DNA of 17,597 nt from an uncultured Lachnospiraceae bacterium. GTDB lineage: Bacteria; Bacillota; Clostridia; Lachnospirales; Lachnospiraceae. The notes beneath the pieces are model-generated. The model had not been told where the DNA came from. It saw only the letters and a list, made by a program, of their open reading frames with translations, and searched no databases. The translations under genes were made by a program, and so were the position numbers. Location of the stretch: NCBI GenBank assembly GCA_910586275.1, contig CAJUIM010000078.1, positions 1-17,597 on the forward strand, in the 5' to 3' direction. The number at the start of each line of letters is the position of its first letter. The first letter of the stretch is position 1. Below are positions 1 to 7,732 of the stretch, piece after piece.

Positions 1-180
1 GTGGGCATCTTCCGGACAGTACTGGTATTTGTCAAACCTGCACCGGGTCCAGCCTGGACAGCCATTGCAGGCGCCGGGAGACCGGTCACGCCGTGAGCAG
101 CGGAAGGGGAGAAGCCGGGGCAGTCCAAGGTGCATTGACGGCCAAAGGTACACTTGCGGTAGTTGTTGCATTCCAGAGGC
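1..180 (-). pseudogene. Decayed transposase fragment, IS30-like (partial, frameshifted)
   Basis: On the minus strand, two overlapping frames carry a cysteine-rich pattern resembling the zinc-ribbon-like segment of IS30-family transposases from Firmicutes. One frame, upstream of about position 120, reads CNNYRKCTFGRQCTLDC. The other, from about position 117 down to the left edge, includes CSRRDRSPGACNGCP followed by CRFDKYQYCPEDAH. The two lie in different frames, so a frameshift falls around 100-119 and no intact protein is possible here. The fragment runs off the left edge. The family assignment is from remembered motif resemblance only. A different transposase family, or chance, remains possible. 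Confidence 0.42.
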
Positions 181-223
181 ATCCTGCATTTATTAAAGTG
201 TAAGACCAAATGCAACATATAGG

Positions 224-279
224 AAAGTGGAAATAGGTGAAAGAGTAAAATCCACATGGCCCCCTTCAAAGTGGAAATA
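224..279. repeat. Pair of 12-bp direct repeats, possible insertion-sequence end
   Basis: AAAGTGGAAATA occurs at 224-235 and again at 268-279, 44 bases apart. The pair lies beside the transposase-like scrap at 1-180. Repeated short boxes near an end are typical of some insertion sequences (the IS21 family, for example), so this may be the terminus of the same or another element. No terminal inverted repeat or target-site duplication can be identified because the other end is outside the window. Confidence 0.35.
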
Positions 280-320
280 AACTTTTCACTTCAGTCACCG
301 TGAAATAGGGTAGATGGGGG

Positions 321-349
321 TAGACAAGTCCAACAAAGTAAGATATAAT
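321..349 (+). promoter_or_regulatory. Sigma-A-type promoter for the ligase/GT/ABC block
   Basis: A -35 box TAGACA (321-326, five of six consensus bases) and a perfect -10 box TATAAT (344-349) are separated by exactly 17 bases. This is the best promoter match seen upstream of the first gene. The predicted start point near 356 gives a leader of about 285-290 nt before the ATG at 643. Confidence 0.6.
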
Positions 350-642
350 TAATTTCAAAAAGAAAAATGATATATTATCAGCATAATATAATAATGAAGA
401 ATGGGTATTGCTGATGTCTAATTTACTTAGATATCGGGAGTAATGGGGTGTGATTATGCAGGATAAACCAGAGGGATGAGTACTACAGATGGTTTCTAGG
501 AAGATTGTGAGGAAGCTGTAGACTGTGCCGCTTGGCAGAGTACTGTCTCATCATTCTGCAGGCATCGGATTGCTGGATGCTTATGTTAAATTTGTTAGAT
601 AACATTTTGAAAAATTATGTTTTTGATATATGGTGAAGGGGA
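350..642 (+). other. Long untranslated leader upstream of the ligase gene
   Basis: No credible gene is found here: every ATG in the leader gives a reading of about 15 codons or fewer. A second TATAAT (387-392) has no good -35 partner. Modest pairing is possible: ATGAG-TACT near 475-483 with AGTA...CTCAT near 538-551, and GCATC (562-566) with GATGC (576-580). I recognise no known riboswitch class and see no terminator with a T-run. The length of the leader is the main hint of regulation. Confidence 0.35.
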
Positions 643-1872
643 ATGGACAATATTACATTTAAGAAAATACAACATTCAATTCAGCATGCGTTGAATAGTG
701 AATTCTACAAAAAGCATTTTGAGGGAATACAAATTGCCCAAATAACTTCTATAGAAGATTTCTACAGACTTCCCTTTACTGATAAGGCTGATCTTAGAAA
801 AGCGTATCCTTTTGGACTGCTGGCAGTACCACCAGAAATGGTTGTTCGCGTCCATTCATCTTCTGGCACAACAGGAGATCCGATAATTATTCCATATACT
901 CGAAAAGATATTGATGATTGGATTAACATGTTTGTTAGATGTTATATGGTTGCAGGAATAGGATTATCAGATATTATTCAGATAACTCCTGGATATGGAT
1001 TGTGGACAGCAGGGATAGGTTTTCAGCAAGCGGCAGAAAAGTTAGGAGCTATGGTTATACCTATGGGACCTGGAAATACTGAAAAGCAAATCCGGATGAT
1101 GATAGACTTCCGTTCTACAGTCCTTACGGCTACTTCGTCATATGCATTATTACTTGCTGAGGAAATTGAAAAAAAGTGTGTCAAGAATCAAATTAATTTG
1201 AAGAAGGGAATATTTGGCTCAGAGCAATGGGGGGAGAAAACAAGAACATCTATTTTGGACAAACTAGGGATTGAACTATATGATATATATGGATTGACTG
1301 AAATCTATGGACCGGGAATTGGTATTAGCTGTAAGAACAAGAAAGGCATTCATTTATGGACTGATTACATATTTTATGAAATTATTGACCCACAAACGGG
1401 ACGTAATGTTCCTAAAGGAACTTATGGGGAACTGGTTATAACTACTTTGTGTAAAGAAGGTGCGCCATTGATACGATATCGGACTCACGACATAACAAGA
1501 GAATTGCCAATGCCTTGTCCATGTGGATTGCCATATCCACTTATTGATAATGTGGTGGGGAGATCTGATGATATGGTGAAAGTAAAAGGGACAATTGTGT
1601 ATCCTAGATTGATTGAAGAAATTTTGTCAACATTCTGTGAAATTGGTAGTGAATATCAAGTTCAAATCAATCGAAAAGGCAATCGTGATATACTGCAGTT
1701 GATTTTTGAGACAACACAAGATAACCAGAACAGATATCTTTTGGAAGAGCAAATAAAGATGAAAATGAAAAGTTCTATAGGAATCACGCCAATAGTATGT
1801 GGAGTTAGCGTTGGTTACTTGTCAAGGAGCGAAAAAAAGACAAAACGGATATTTGATAATCGTATTTTTTAG
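643..1872 (+). CDS. PaaK/CapK-type adenylate-forming acid-CoA ligase
   Basis: This 409-residue protein belongs to the phenylacetate-CoA ligase/CapK branch of adenylate-forming enzymes, which activate a carboxylic acid with ATP. Visible core motifs: phosphate loop SSSGTTGDP (72-80), YGLTE (216-220), IRYRTHD (277-283), the family's PCPCG (291-295), hinge VGRSDDMVKVKG (305-316), and a C-terminal SEKKTKR in which K399 or K401 would be the adenylation lysine. The length is slightly short because the N-terminus is trimmed. The frame has a stop at 634-636, so ATG 643 is the first possible start; its AAGGGG ribosome site sits unusually close. It is followed by a GT2 and two ABC exporters, so it may activate an acyl group attached to a glycan or small molecule. 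The true acid substrate cannot be read. CapK relatives occur in capsule loci, and 'phenylacetate' should not be taken literally. Confidence 0.85.
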   Translation: MDNITFKKIQHSIQHALNSEFYKKHFEGIQIAQITSIEDFYRLPFTDKADLRKAYPFGLLAVPPEMVVRVHSSSGTTGDPIIIPYTRKDIDDWINMFVRCYMVAGIGLSDIIQITPGYGLWTAGIGFQQAAEKLGAMVIPMGPGNTEKQIRMMIDFRSTVLTATSSYALLLAEEIEKKCVKNQINLKKGIFGSEQWGEKTRTSILDKLGIELYDIYGLTEIYGPGIGISCKNKKGIHLWTDYIFYEIIDPQTGRNVPKGTYGELVITTLCKEGAPLIRYRTHDITRELPMPCPCGLPYPLIDNVVGRSDDMVKVKGTIVYPRLIEEILSTFCEIGSEYQVQINRKGNRDILQLIFETTQDNQNRYLLEEQIKMKMKSSIGITPIVCGVSVGYLSRSEKKTKRIFDNRIF

Positions 1873-1948
1873 TGGTGGTGTACTGAAAGATGAAAAGATT
1901 AACTATTTAGTGTACTATGAAACAAAATTTATATGAAGGGAACTACCC

Positions 1949-2830
1949 ATGAAAAAGATAAGTATAATAATTCCGGTATATAACAAAGTTGAAGAATTGC
2001 GTATAACAATAGCAAGTATACTGAATCAAACACTTCCTATTGCTGACTTGGAAATAATTGTTGCAGATGATGGATCTAGTGAGGATATTAAGGCAGTTAC
2101 AGAAGAATATACAAATCACGTTTTGATTAAATATTTATGGCAAAAAGATGATGGTTTCCGCCCCGGTGCAGCTCGCAATATGGGAATTTATGCGGCAGAG
2201 GGCGAGGTTTCTGTATTTCTTGACTGTGGCGTGATTCTTACAACGAATTGCTTGGAAGAACACTATCGCTTATATCAACAGTATGGTGAAAAGCTTGTCG
2301 TATTGGGATATATCTATGGTTGTGATACCTATTCTGATCTTGAGGAAATTCGGGTGATTATTGACGGCCACACGCCCGATGAAGCTGCTGACATTATGGA
2401 AGAAAACAAAATGTTGGACGGTCGTGATTGTGAAGGATGTTACTGGCAAGTTCTTGGAGATGATCTTACGAAATGGCCTGCTCCTTGGGTAGCTTTATGG
2501 GGGGGACATTTTTCTGCTTCCACAAGATTTTTGCACGATAATAATATCTGTTTTGATGAGCATTTCAAAACATGGGGTTGTGAAGATAATGAATTGGGGA
2601 TTCAGCTTGAAAATGCCGGCTGCATTTTTGTGGTGGGTAGGAAAGCCAGAGCAATACACTATCCTGCCAAAGAAAGAAGTTATGACATACTTCATACCAA
2701 TAAAACTTTCCGCAATAATTATAAGAACAATAGACAGTACATTGCAAAAAAGTATCCCAATAATAAAACTGTACAAATATGGGCGGCACAGGGTGACCAC
2801 GCTGCAAATGTGCCACAGATAGTGAGATAA
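1949..2830 (+). CDS. GT2 glycosyltransferase with galactosyltransferase-like C-terminal segment
   Basis: This 293-residue cytoplasmic GT-A fold transferase opens with ISIIIPVYNKVEE and has the nucleotide-binding ADDGSS (39-44). FRPGAARN (70-77) marks the acceptor/nucleotide region. The usual metal-binding DxD is replaced by LDCG (91-94), where the second Asp is Gly; such DxG forms do occur in this subfamily. WGCEDNELG (209-217) matches the C-terminal motif of galactosyltransferase-like GT2 proteins and supplies acidic residues likely used in catalysis. AAGGG at 1936-1940 is the ribosome site. It lies 76 bases after the ligase gene and 66 bases before the ABC pair, in the same AT-rich composition, so it probably acts in the same pathway. 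Donor and acceptor sugars are unknown. Confidence 0.85.
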   Translation: MKKISIIIPVYNKVEELRITIASILNQTLPIADLEIIVADDGSSEDIKAVTEEYTNHVLIKYLWQKDDGFRPGAARNMGIYAAEGEVSVFLDCGVILTTNCLEEHYRLYQQYGEKLVVLGYIYGCDTYSDLEEIRVIIDGHTPDEAADIMEENKMLDGRDCEGCYWQVLGDDLTKWPAPWVALWGGHFSASTRFLHDNNICFDEHFKTWGCEDNELGIQLENAGCIFVVGRKARAIHYPAKERSYDILHTNKTFRNNYKNNRQYIAKKYPNNKTVQIWAAQGDHAANVPQIVR

Positions 2831-2874
2831 TGAATTATTGAAATGGATTTTGGTCACATTCACTTCTTTAGAAA

Positions 2875-2898
2875 ATAGATTTATAAGGGGAAATCTAT
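2875..2898 (+). promoter_or_regulatory. Hairpin presenting the ribosome site and covering the start codon
   Basis: ATAGATTT (2875-2882) is perfectly complementary to AAATCTAT (2891-2898). The 8-nt loop ATAAGGGG contains the ribosome site AAGGGG (2885-2890), and the right arm includes the A and T of the ATG at 2897. Such a fold could tune translation of the first ABC gene. The stem is AT-rich and so only moderately stable. The pairing is seen directly; the regulatory role is inferred. Confidence 0.5.
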
Positions 2899-4633
2899 GA
2901 GTAATTCTTTATTCCGTTTTTATGCGGACAATAAAAAAAATCTCTTAGGGTTAGCAGTGGTTGTTATTATTTCTCTGTTTGCTGGCATTTTGAAAATGCT
3001 AGTATCTGCTTTGTGGGGACAGGTCGTTGACTTTGGCATCGCTGGTGAGATTCATCACATGCTTACTATAGCTACTCTTATGGTTGGAATGATTTTAGTG
3101 GATTGTTTCCGAACAATGTTCCACTATCATCTCATTGGAGAGGTCACAGAGGGAATGTTTGTGGAAATTCGCACTAGAACTTTCAGCAAGATTATCACTG
3201 GGGATATGGCTGTGCTGGAAAAAAACTTCCACGCAGGAGATGCCGCCACCCGGATTAATAATGATATTGAGTCTCTCAGCACCTTTGTGGCGGGGCATGT
3301 GAGCAATTTTTCTCGTCTGATTTTTGAGGGAATTCTTGCTATGATTGGTTGCCTTATTTTAAGCTGGCAACTTTTCATCGCAATTTGTATCATAACACCT
3401 TTCTTTCTTTGGTTGGTAAAGAGGATTAGTATGCCCATTCAGAAGCAGAGCAAGGAATCCATGGATAATACTGGTTCGGCTATGAGTATTGCGGCAGATA
3501 CAATTAGTGGCATCTTCACCGTGAAAGCCTTTGGACTGGAGAATGCAATGGCGGAGAAATTTAGTAGAGACATAGATGCTGCTTATAAGCAGGATATGGA
3601 AACTGAAAAAGTTAGAATGAAAATGGCTGGTGTAAAGTATGTAGCTAGTGTTATTCAAACTATGGTCTTGTTTTTAATTGGTTCTTGGTTAGTGTACAGT
3701 GGAACATTGACAGTAGGGATGCTGATTGCTTTTATAACTATGAGCGGTTATATATCTGATTTTTTGGGACAGGCAGACTATATGATTTCTGTTTATCGTC
3801 GAGCGGTGGCAACAGCTCAGCGGTTTTATGAAATTTTGGATATACCAGATGAAAAGTCAGGAATTGTAGTGGAAGCTGTTTCCAAAACACCATGCAATAC
3901 TTCCGAACTCGCTTTTGCATATTCACAGGAGAGGCCTTCTCTTCGAGGGATTTCTTTAGGGATTAAACAGGGACAGAAAGTTGCTGTGGTAGGCACCAGC
4001 GGATGCGGAAAAAGTACTCTTATTAAACTGATCTGTAGGTTTTATCTTCCGCAAAGTGGAGAACTGACCTTATTCGGTGTGAATATTGCAGATTGGCAGT
4101 CGGATGCCTTGCGGCAGAATTTGTCTATTGTTACCCAAGAATCTACTCTGTTTGATGGTAGTATTTATGAGAATATTGCTTATGGTAGACCGGGGGCAAC
4201 TAGAATAGAGTGTGAAAATGTTTTGAGGCAAGTCGGCCTTTGGGATTTTGTTAGCCAGTACCCAGATGGTATAGATCATCAAATTGGAGAATATGGGAAT
4301 AAGCTTTCTGGTGGACAAAAGCAGCGATTTTGTATTGCTCGAGCTATGATAAAGCAGGCATCTTTTGTTCTGTTGGATGAAGCCACTTCTGCTCTTGATA
4401 CTCAGACAGAAAAAGAAGTGCAGAACGCGTTGGATAAGCTGTTAGATAGTCGGTCTGCTTTGATTGTAGCGCATCGGCTCACGGTCGTACAAAGTGCCGA
4501 TTATATTTATTATATGGATAATGGAGAAGTAGTGGAGGAAGGCACGCCTGCTGCTCTTATTTCAAAGCATGGCCGATACTATGATATGTGCAGATTACAA
4601 GGCCTGATTAAGGAAATGGAGGCAACAGTATGA
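2897..4633 (+). CDS. ABC exporter half-transporter (TMD-NBD), subunit 1
   Basis: This 578-residue protein has an N-terminal six-helix exporter membrane domain (about 15-300) and a C-terminal ATPase domain (about 335-570). ATPase motifs are complete: Walker A GTSGCGKST (366-374), Q-loop Q414, signature LSGGQ (470-474), Walker B VLLDEA (491-496) with catalytic E495, and switch H526. No N-terminal C39 peptidase is present, so it is not a leader-cleaving bacteriocin exporter. The next gene starts inside its stop codon (ATGA, 4630-4633) and encodes a second TMD-NBD protein, so the two very probably form a translationally coupled heterodimer. This family moves lipids, lipid-linked molecules, peptides or drugs outward. 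Next to the ligase and GT2, it likely exports their product. Confidence 0.9.
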   Translation: MSNSLFRFYADNKKNLLGLAVVVIISLFAGILKMLVSALWGQVVDFGIAGEIHHMLTIATLMVGMILVDCFRTMFHYHLIGEVTEGMFVEIRTRTFSKIITGDMAVLEKNFHAGDAATRINNDIESLSTFVAGHVSNFSRLIFEGILAMIGCLILSWQLFIAICIITPFFLWLVKRISMPIQKQSKESMDNTGSAMSIAADTISGIFTVKAFGLENAMAEKFSRDIDAAYKQDMETEKVRMKMAGVKYVASVIQTMVLFLIGSWLVYSGTLTVGMLIAFITMSGYISDFLGQADYMISVYRRAVATAQRFYEILDIPDEKSGIVVEAVSKTPCNTSELAFAYSQERPSLRGISLGIKQGQKVAVVGTSGCGKSTLIKLICRFYLPQSGELTLFGVNIADWQSDALRQNLSIVTQESTLFDGSIYENIAYGRPGATRIECENVLRQVGLWDFVSQYPDGIDHQIGEYGNKLSGGQKQRFCIARAMIKQASFVLLDEATSALDTQTEKEVQNALDKLLDSRSALIVAHRLTVVQSADYIYYMDNGEVVEEGTPAALISKHGRYYDMCRLQGLIKEMEATV

Positions 4634-6363
4634 ATAAAGTCTTATGTCATATAAAATTATTTTGTAGGTCATTTTCCTTTTTGGGAGATGTTAAAGGAAA
4701 ATATTTCTTGGGTGTGTTTATTGGCTCTTTTGAATTGGCTCTTCTTTTTGCCACTCCGATTATCAATCAGATACTTATTGAATTTGTTACAGGCGAACGA
4801 GATGGAAATATCATGATTGTGCTTACCGCCATGCTTGGAATATATATACTGTTGGTGCCGCTGGTAGTTATTGGTAAATATCTTTCCGCCACTGCCAGTG
4901 CAAATGGCACAGCTAATTTGCGGAAGGCCATGTTTTTTAGGATAGAGAATTTACCAGTGATGATTATTGCGAAATATAAGACAGGTGATTATATTACTCG
5001 CCTCACAGATGATGTCAATCGTACCACTGGCATTTTTAATTCCTATTCCATTATTAACTTAATTCGCTTTATGGTGGTATTTACTGTCACTTTAGTATTA
5101 CTTCTTATTAACGACTATCGTATTGCTTTGGTCAGTATTTTTTATGGAGCAGTAAACATGGCCTTTTCTATGTGGTTAAATCCTCTTTCTAAACGATTGG
5201 AGGCCGAGGCAAAGAAAGAAATTGTCAATTCTTCATCTTTTCTTATGGAAATTCTTAGAGGCATCCCCATAGTCAGGGTATTTTGCTTACAAGACACTAT
5301 GAGAAAACACTACCAAATCATTTGTAAAGTGATTGCAGAAAAACATAAAAATTACCGCACGGTTATTGGAATCACATACGGTGTGGTGGATTTCTTTGCC
5401 CAATCAGCACAGGTGGTTGGGTTCATTTTTGGAATTCTATTGGTAAGAAATGATTTTGCCTTAGGACGTGCGGTGTTCAATGCAACCTTGATGGGAATGA
5501 TGGGAGATGCTGTTTTTCGTTTTAGTACCTTCCTACTTTTGGCACAACCTAATTTTGTGTCGATGGAACGTATTATTGAACTGATGGAATTGCCCACAGA
5601 GGAATTAACCTTCAAATGTCAGTGTATAGATATGAACAGTGAGATTGCAGTGGAATTTAAGAATGTTTGTTTTTCCTATGAAATTGGAAAAAATGTGTTG
5701 GATGGGTTGAATTTGGTTTTGCATCGTGGTGAGCATTTAGCGATCGTGGGCGATTCTGGCGGTGGAAAATCTACTGTTGCCAAATTGATGGAGAACTTTT
5801 ATTTACCTAATAGCGGTGAAATTTCATACTTTGGAAAATCTGGTAGGGAAATGTCTCCTTTTGAAATTCGAAAGCTGTTTGCTTATGTGCCTCAAGAATG
5901 TATCCTGTTTGAGGGGACTATACGAGAGAACATCGCCATGGGTAAGCTAGGGGCTACACAGGAAGAGATAGAAACTGTCGCCAGGATGACTGATATTCAC
6001 GATTTTATCATGGGACTACCTGAACAGTACGACACTTCAACAGGCGATAGGGGCAATCAACTCTCTGGTGGGCAGAAACAACGTATAGCTATTGCAAGAG
6101 CTATTATAAAAAACGCACCTATTCTATTATTGGATGAGGCCACAGCAGCCCTTGATTCTGCAGCTGAGCAAGAAGTGCAATCCTGTTTGGATTCTATTTC
6201 TCAAACTATGACTATTGTGACCATAGCGCACCGACTTTCCACCATTCGTAATGCAGATAGGATTCTTGTTGTGGAATTTGGAAAAGTAGTTGAGGAAGGA
6301 AATTTTGAGGAATTGCTCCAATCTAACGGTCGATTTAAGGAATTATATGAAAGTCAGAAATGA
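4630..6363 (+). CDS. ABC exporter half-transporter (TMD-NBD), subunit 2
   Basis: This 577-residue partner of the preceding protein has the same layout: exporter membrane domain (about 25-310) and ATPase domain (about 340-575). Motifs are complete: Walker A GDSGGGKST (374-382), Q-loop Q422, LSGGQ (478-482), Walker B ILLLDEA (498-504) with catalytic E503, and switch H534. Both subunits keep a full set of catalytic residues, unlike many heterodimeric exporters in which one ATP site is degenerate. The ribosome site GGAGG (4618-4622) lies inside the upstream gene, and the start overlaps its stop by 4 bases. The gene closes the AT-rich left block; 551 bases without a convincing gene follow. The substrate is not deducible from the sequence. 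Confidence 0.9.
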   Translation: MNKVLCHIKLFCRSFSFLGDVKGKYFLGVFIGSFELALLFATPIINQILIEFVTGERDGNIMIVLTAMLGIYILLVPLVVIGKYLSATASANGTANLRKAMFFRIENLPVMIIAKYKTGDYITRLTDDVNRTTGIFNSYSIINLIRFMVVFTVTLVLLLINDYRIALVSIFYGAVNMAFSMWLNPLSKRLEAEAKKEIVNSSSFLMEILRGIPIVRVFCLQDTMRKHYQIICKVIAEKHKNYRTVIGITYGVVDFFAQSAQVVGFIFGILLVRNDFALGRAVFNATLMGMMGDAVFRFSTFLLLAQPNFVSMERIIELMELPTEELTFKCQCIDMNSEIAVEFKNVCFSYEIGKNVLDGLNLVLHRGEHLAIVGDSGGGKSTVAKLMENFYLPNSGEISYFGKSGREMSPFEIRKLFAYVPQECILFEGTIRENIAMGKLGATQEEIETVARMTDIHDFIMGLPEQYDTSTGDRGNQLSGGQKQRIAIARAIIKNAPILLLDEATAALDSAAEQEVQSCLDSISQTMTIVTIAHRLSTIRNADRILVVEFGKVVEEGNFEELLQSNGRFKELYESQK

Positions 6364-6863
6364 AAGATTATTTCTAGCTATTCACCATTCTTCTCACATT
6401 TTCTCTGAAGACTGTTCATACAATTAAGTCCCCAAAAGGATATGTTAAGGAAACTACTTTTTGTATATTGATTATAAAAATTGTAATTTTCTCTATCCTA
6501 GTTATAGTAAGTTCTGACAGTGATGTCCAAAGTGTTTGAGAATTCTACAAACCGTTACAAAGGGCAAGTCTTTATTGGCTATCTGCTGTTCGAAAAATGT
6601 TGATGGATTCTTTTAAACTTGGTTTTGCCCTGTTAACAGTGGCAACAAATGCATCATCTGTATGCTGAATGTTTGAACAGATATTTATTGAAGATCTTCT
6701 TTTGCATCCTGTTTGCGTGGCTCTCTGGAGATGAGATCGTTTAGTTTCTCCTTGTAGTAGTTAGAAATAAGGACTTTATAAATTATAATACATCATTAAG
6801 GTGCCTAGGTAGCTGTTTTCAGGCAGAAATTTTACGGTTAAGGGTGGGCAAACGTGAAATGTA
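6364..6863. other. Gene-free spacer between the two gene blocks
   Basis: No convincing gene is seen on either strand. A 62-codon open stretch on the minus strand (6572-6760) lacks a start codon and family resemblance. Sequence features: AAAATT-GT-AATTTT just downstream of 6470, AGGGCAA (6561-6567) opposite TTGCCCT (6625-6631) with a 57-nt loop, and the palindrome CTGTTAACAG (6630-6639). A second TATAAT at 6784-6789 has only a weak -35. I see no hairpin followed by a T-run after the ABC gene, so where the left transcript ends is unclear. Decayed former coding sequence is possible. Confidence 0.5.
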
Positions 6864-6872
6864 TGATATAAT
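6864..6872 (+). promoter_or_regulatory. Extended -10 promoter for the right-hand glycan operon
   Basis: TGATATAAT (6864-6872) contains a perfect TATAAT preceded by TG at the extended -10 spacing. No good -35 hexamer lies at 16-18 bases, which is tolerated by extended -10 promoters. It lies 42 bases before the ATG at 6915, giving a leader of about 35 nt with AAGGAG at 6902-6907. Confidence 0.55.
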
Positions 6873-6914
6873 AGTAAAAATCAGTCCTCAATCAGCCAAA
6901 GAAGGAGAAAAAGA

Positions 6915-7670
6915 ATGTTTTCATACACCGATTATAAGGAAATCATACGGATTATTAAGGCAACAGGATTGCAGTGTAATTACAGCGATGCGCTGCAAAG
7001 GGATAAATTCATCATTATGAGGCATGACGTGGAATACAGCGTGGAACGTGCCTATGCATTGGCGAAGGTAGAGACAAGCATGGATTTCACATCCACTTTT
7101 TTCTTCCAGTGGACAAATAATTCCTATAACCTACTGTCCAGAAAAAACAGGGATCTGATCTGCGATATGCATGAGAGGGGGCAGAACATCGGCCTGCATT
7201 TTGCACTGAACGGGATGACGGATATGAAGGAGGTGCGCAGGCAGATTGTTAAGGAGATGCATATGCTGAGTGAAATGCTCGGCTTTGAGGTTTCGGAATT
7301 TTCCGTCCATCGGCCGTCGCCGGCTATACTTGCCGAGAATATTAAGCTGCCGGGCATTATCAATGCCTATCAGGATGAGTTCTTTACGTTTGCGGAGAAT
7401 GTGACGGAGAACTCACAGCTGGGAGTCAAGTATATGTCGGATGCCAACCATATATGGAGATATGGCTATCCGAATGAGAAGAATATTCTCGGGCATGATA
7501 AAATACAGATACTGGTACATCCTTTTGCGTGGACCAAAGAGGGATATGATAATTACGGGAATTATCAGACCTTGGTGAGGGAGAAGTATATAGAACTGAT
7601 TGACAGCATCGATAAGGAATGCAAGGACTTTGCGGAGTATAGGGACAGCTTTCTGGAACCCTTGGATTAG
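6915..7670 (+). CDS. Polysaccharide deacetylase-like (NodB-fold) protein
   Basis: This 251-residue protein has features of the NodB/polysaccharide deacetylase fold: an early RHDVE (36-40) where D38 would be the catalytic/metal Asp, NIGLHF (91-96) with H95, a central HRPSP (132-136), SDANHIW (175-181), and a late LVHPF (200-204) with H202. No signal peptide or membrane helix is visible, so it is predicted to be cytoplasmic and would act on a nucleotide-linked or lipid-linked sugar rather than a wall polymer. It is the first gene of the right block, with AAGGAG seven bases before the ATG and an extended -10 promoter upstream. Similar short proteins are found in surface-glycan loci. The exact reaction is unproven, and a non-deacetylase role of the same fold is possible. 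Confidence 0.65.
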   Translation: MFSYTDYKEIIRIIKATGLQCNYSDALQRDKFIIMRHDVEYSVERAYALAKVETSMDFTSTFFFQWTNNSYNLLSRKNRDLICDMHERGQNIGLHFALNGMTDMKEVRRQIVKEMHMLSEMLGFEVSEFSVHRPSPAILAENIKLPGIINAYQDEFFTFAENVTENSQLGVKYMSDANHIWRYGYPNEKNILGHDKIQILVHPFAWTKEGYDNYGNYQTLVREKYIELIDSIDKECKDFAEYRDSFLEPLD

Positions 7671-7671
7671 G

Positions 7672-7714
7672 GCAATATGACTGAATTGAGCCCAGCTTAA
7701 GTGAATCATATTGC
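7672..7714 (+). other. Composite hairpin upstream of the first asparagine synthase-like gene
   Basis: GCAATATGA (7672-7680) pairs perfectly with TCATATTGC (7706-7714). Inside, TTGAGC (7686-7691) pairs with GCTTAA (7695-7700) with one G-U pair and a three-base loop. The two stems are separated by a symmetric 5 by 5 internal loop (CTGAA and GTGAA). It begins immediately after the preceding stop codon and ends six bases before the AGGAG at 7721-7725. No T-run follows, so it is not a standard terminator. An RNA processing, stability or translation element is inferred. Confidence 0.55.
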
Positions 7715-7732
7715 GGATTGAGGAGATTTCGT

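Noticed and set aside
1878..1916. GTGTACT direct repeat between the ligase and GT2 genes
   Set aside because: Two 7-base copies 32 bases apart in AT-rich sequence are expected by chance.
2897..6363. Bacteriocin-type peptide exporter
   Set aside because: Neither ABC subunit has an N-terminal C39 peptidase domain, and no small Gly-Gly leader peptide gene was found nearby.
6572..6760. 62-codon minus-strand open stretch in the spacer, followed by a second protein-like reading in another frame (to about 6508)
   Set aside because: There is no start codon or ribosome site and no recognisable family. It could be decayed transposase sequence, but nothing seen here is strong enough.
7718..7732. TTG start five codons upstream of the first AsnB-like ATG
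   Set aside because: It would place residues before the Cys that must be N-terminal for the glutaminase reaction, and the ribosome site fits ATG 7733.
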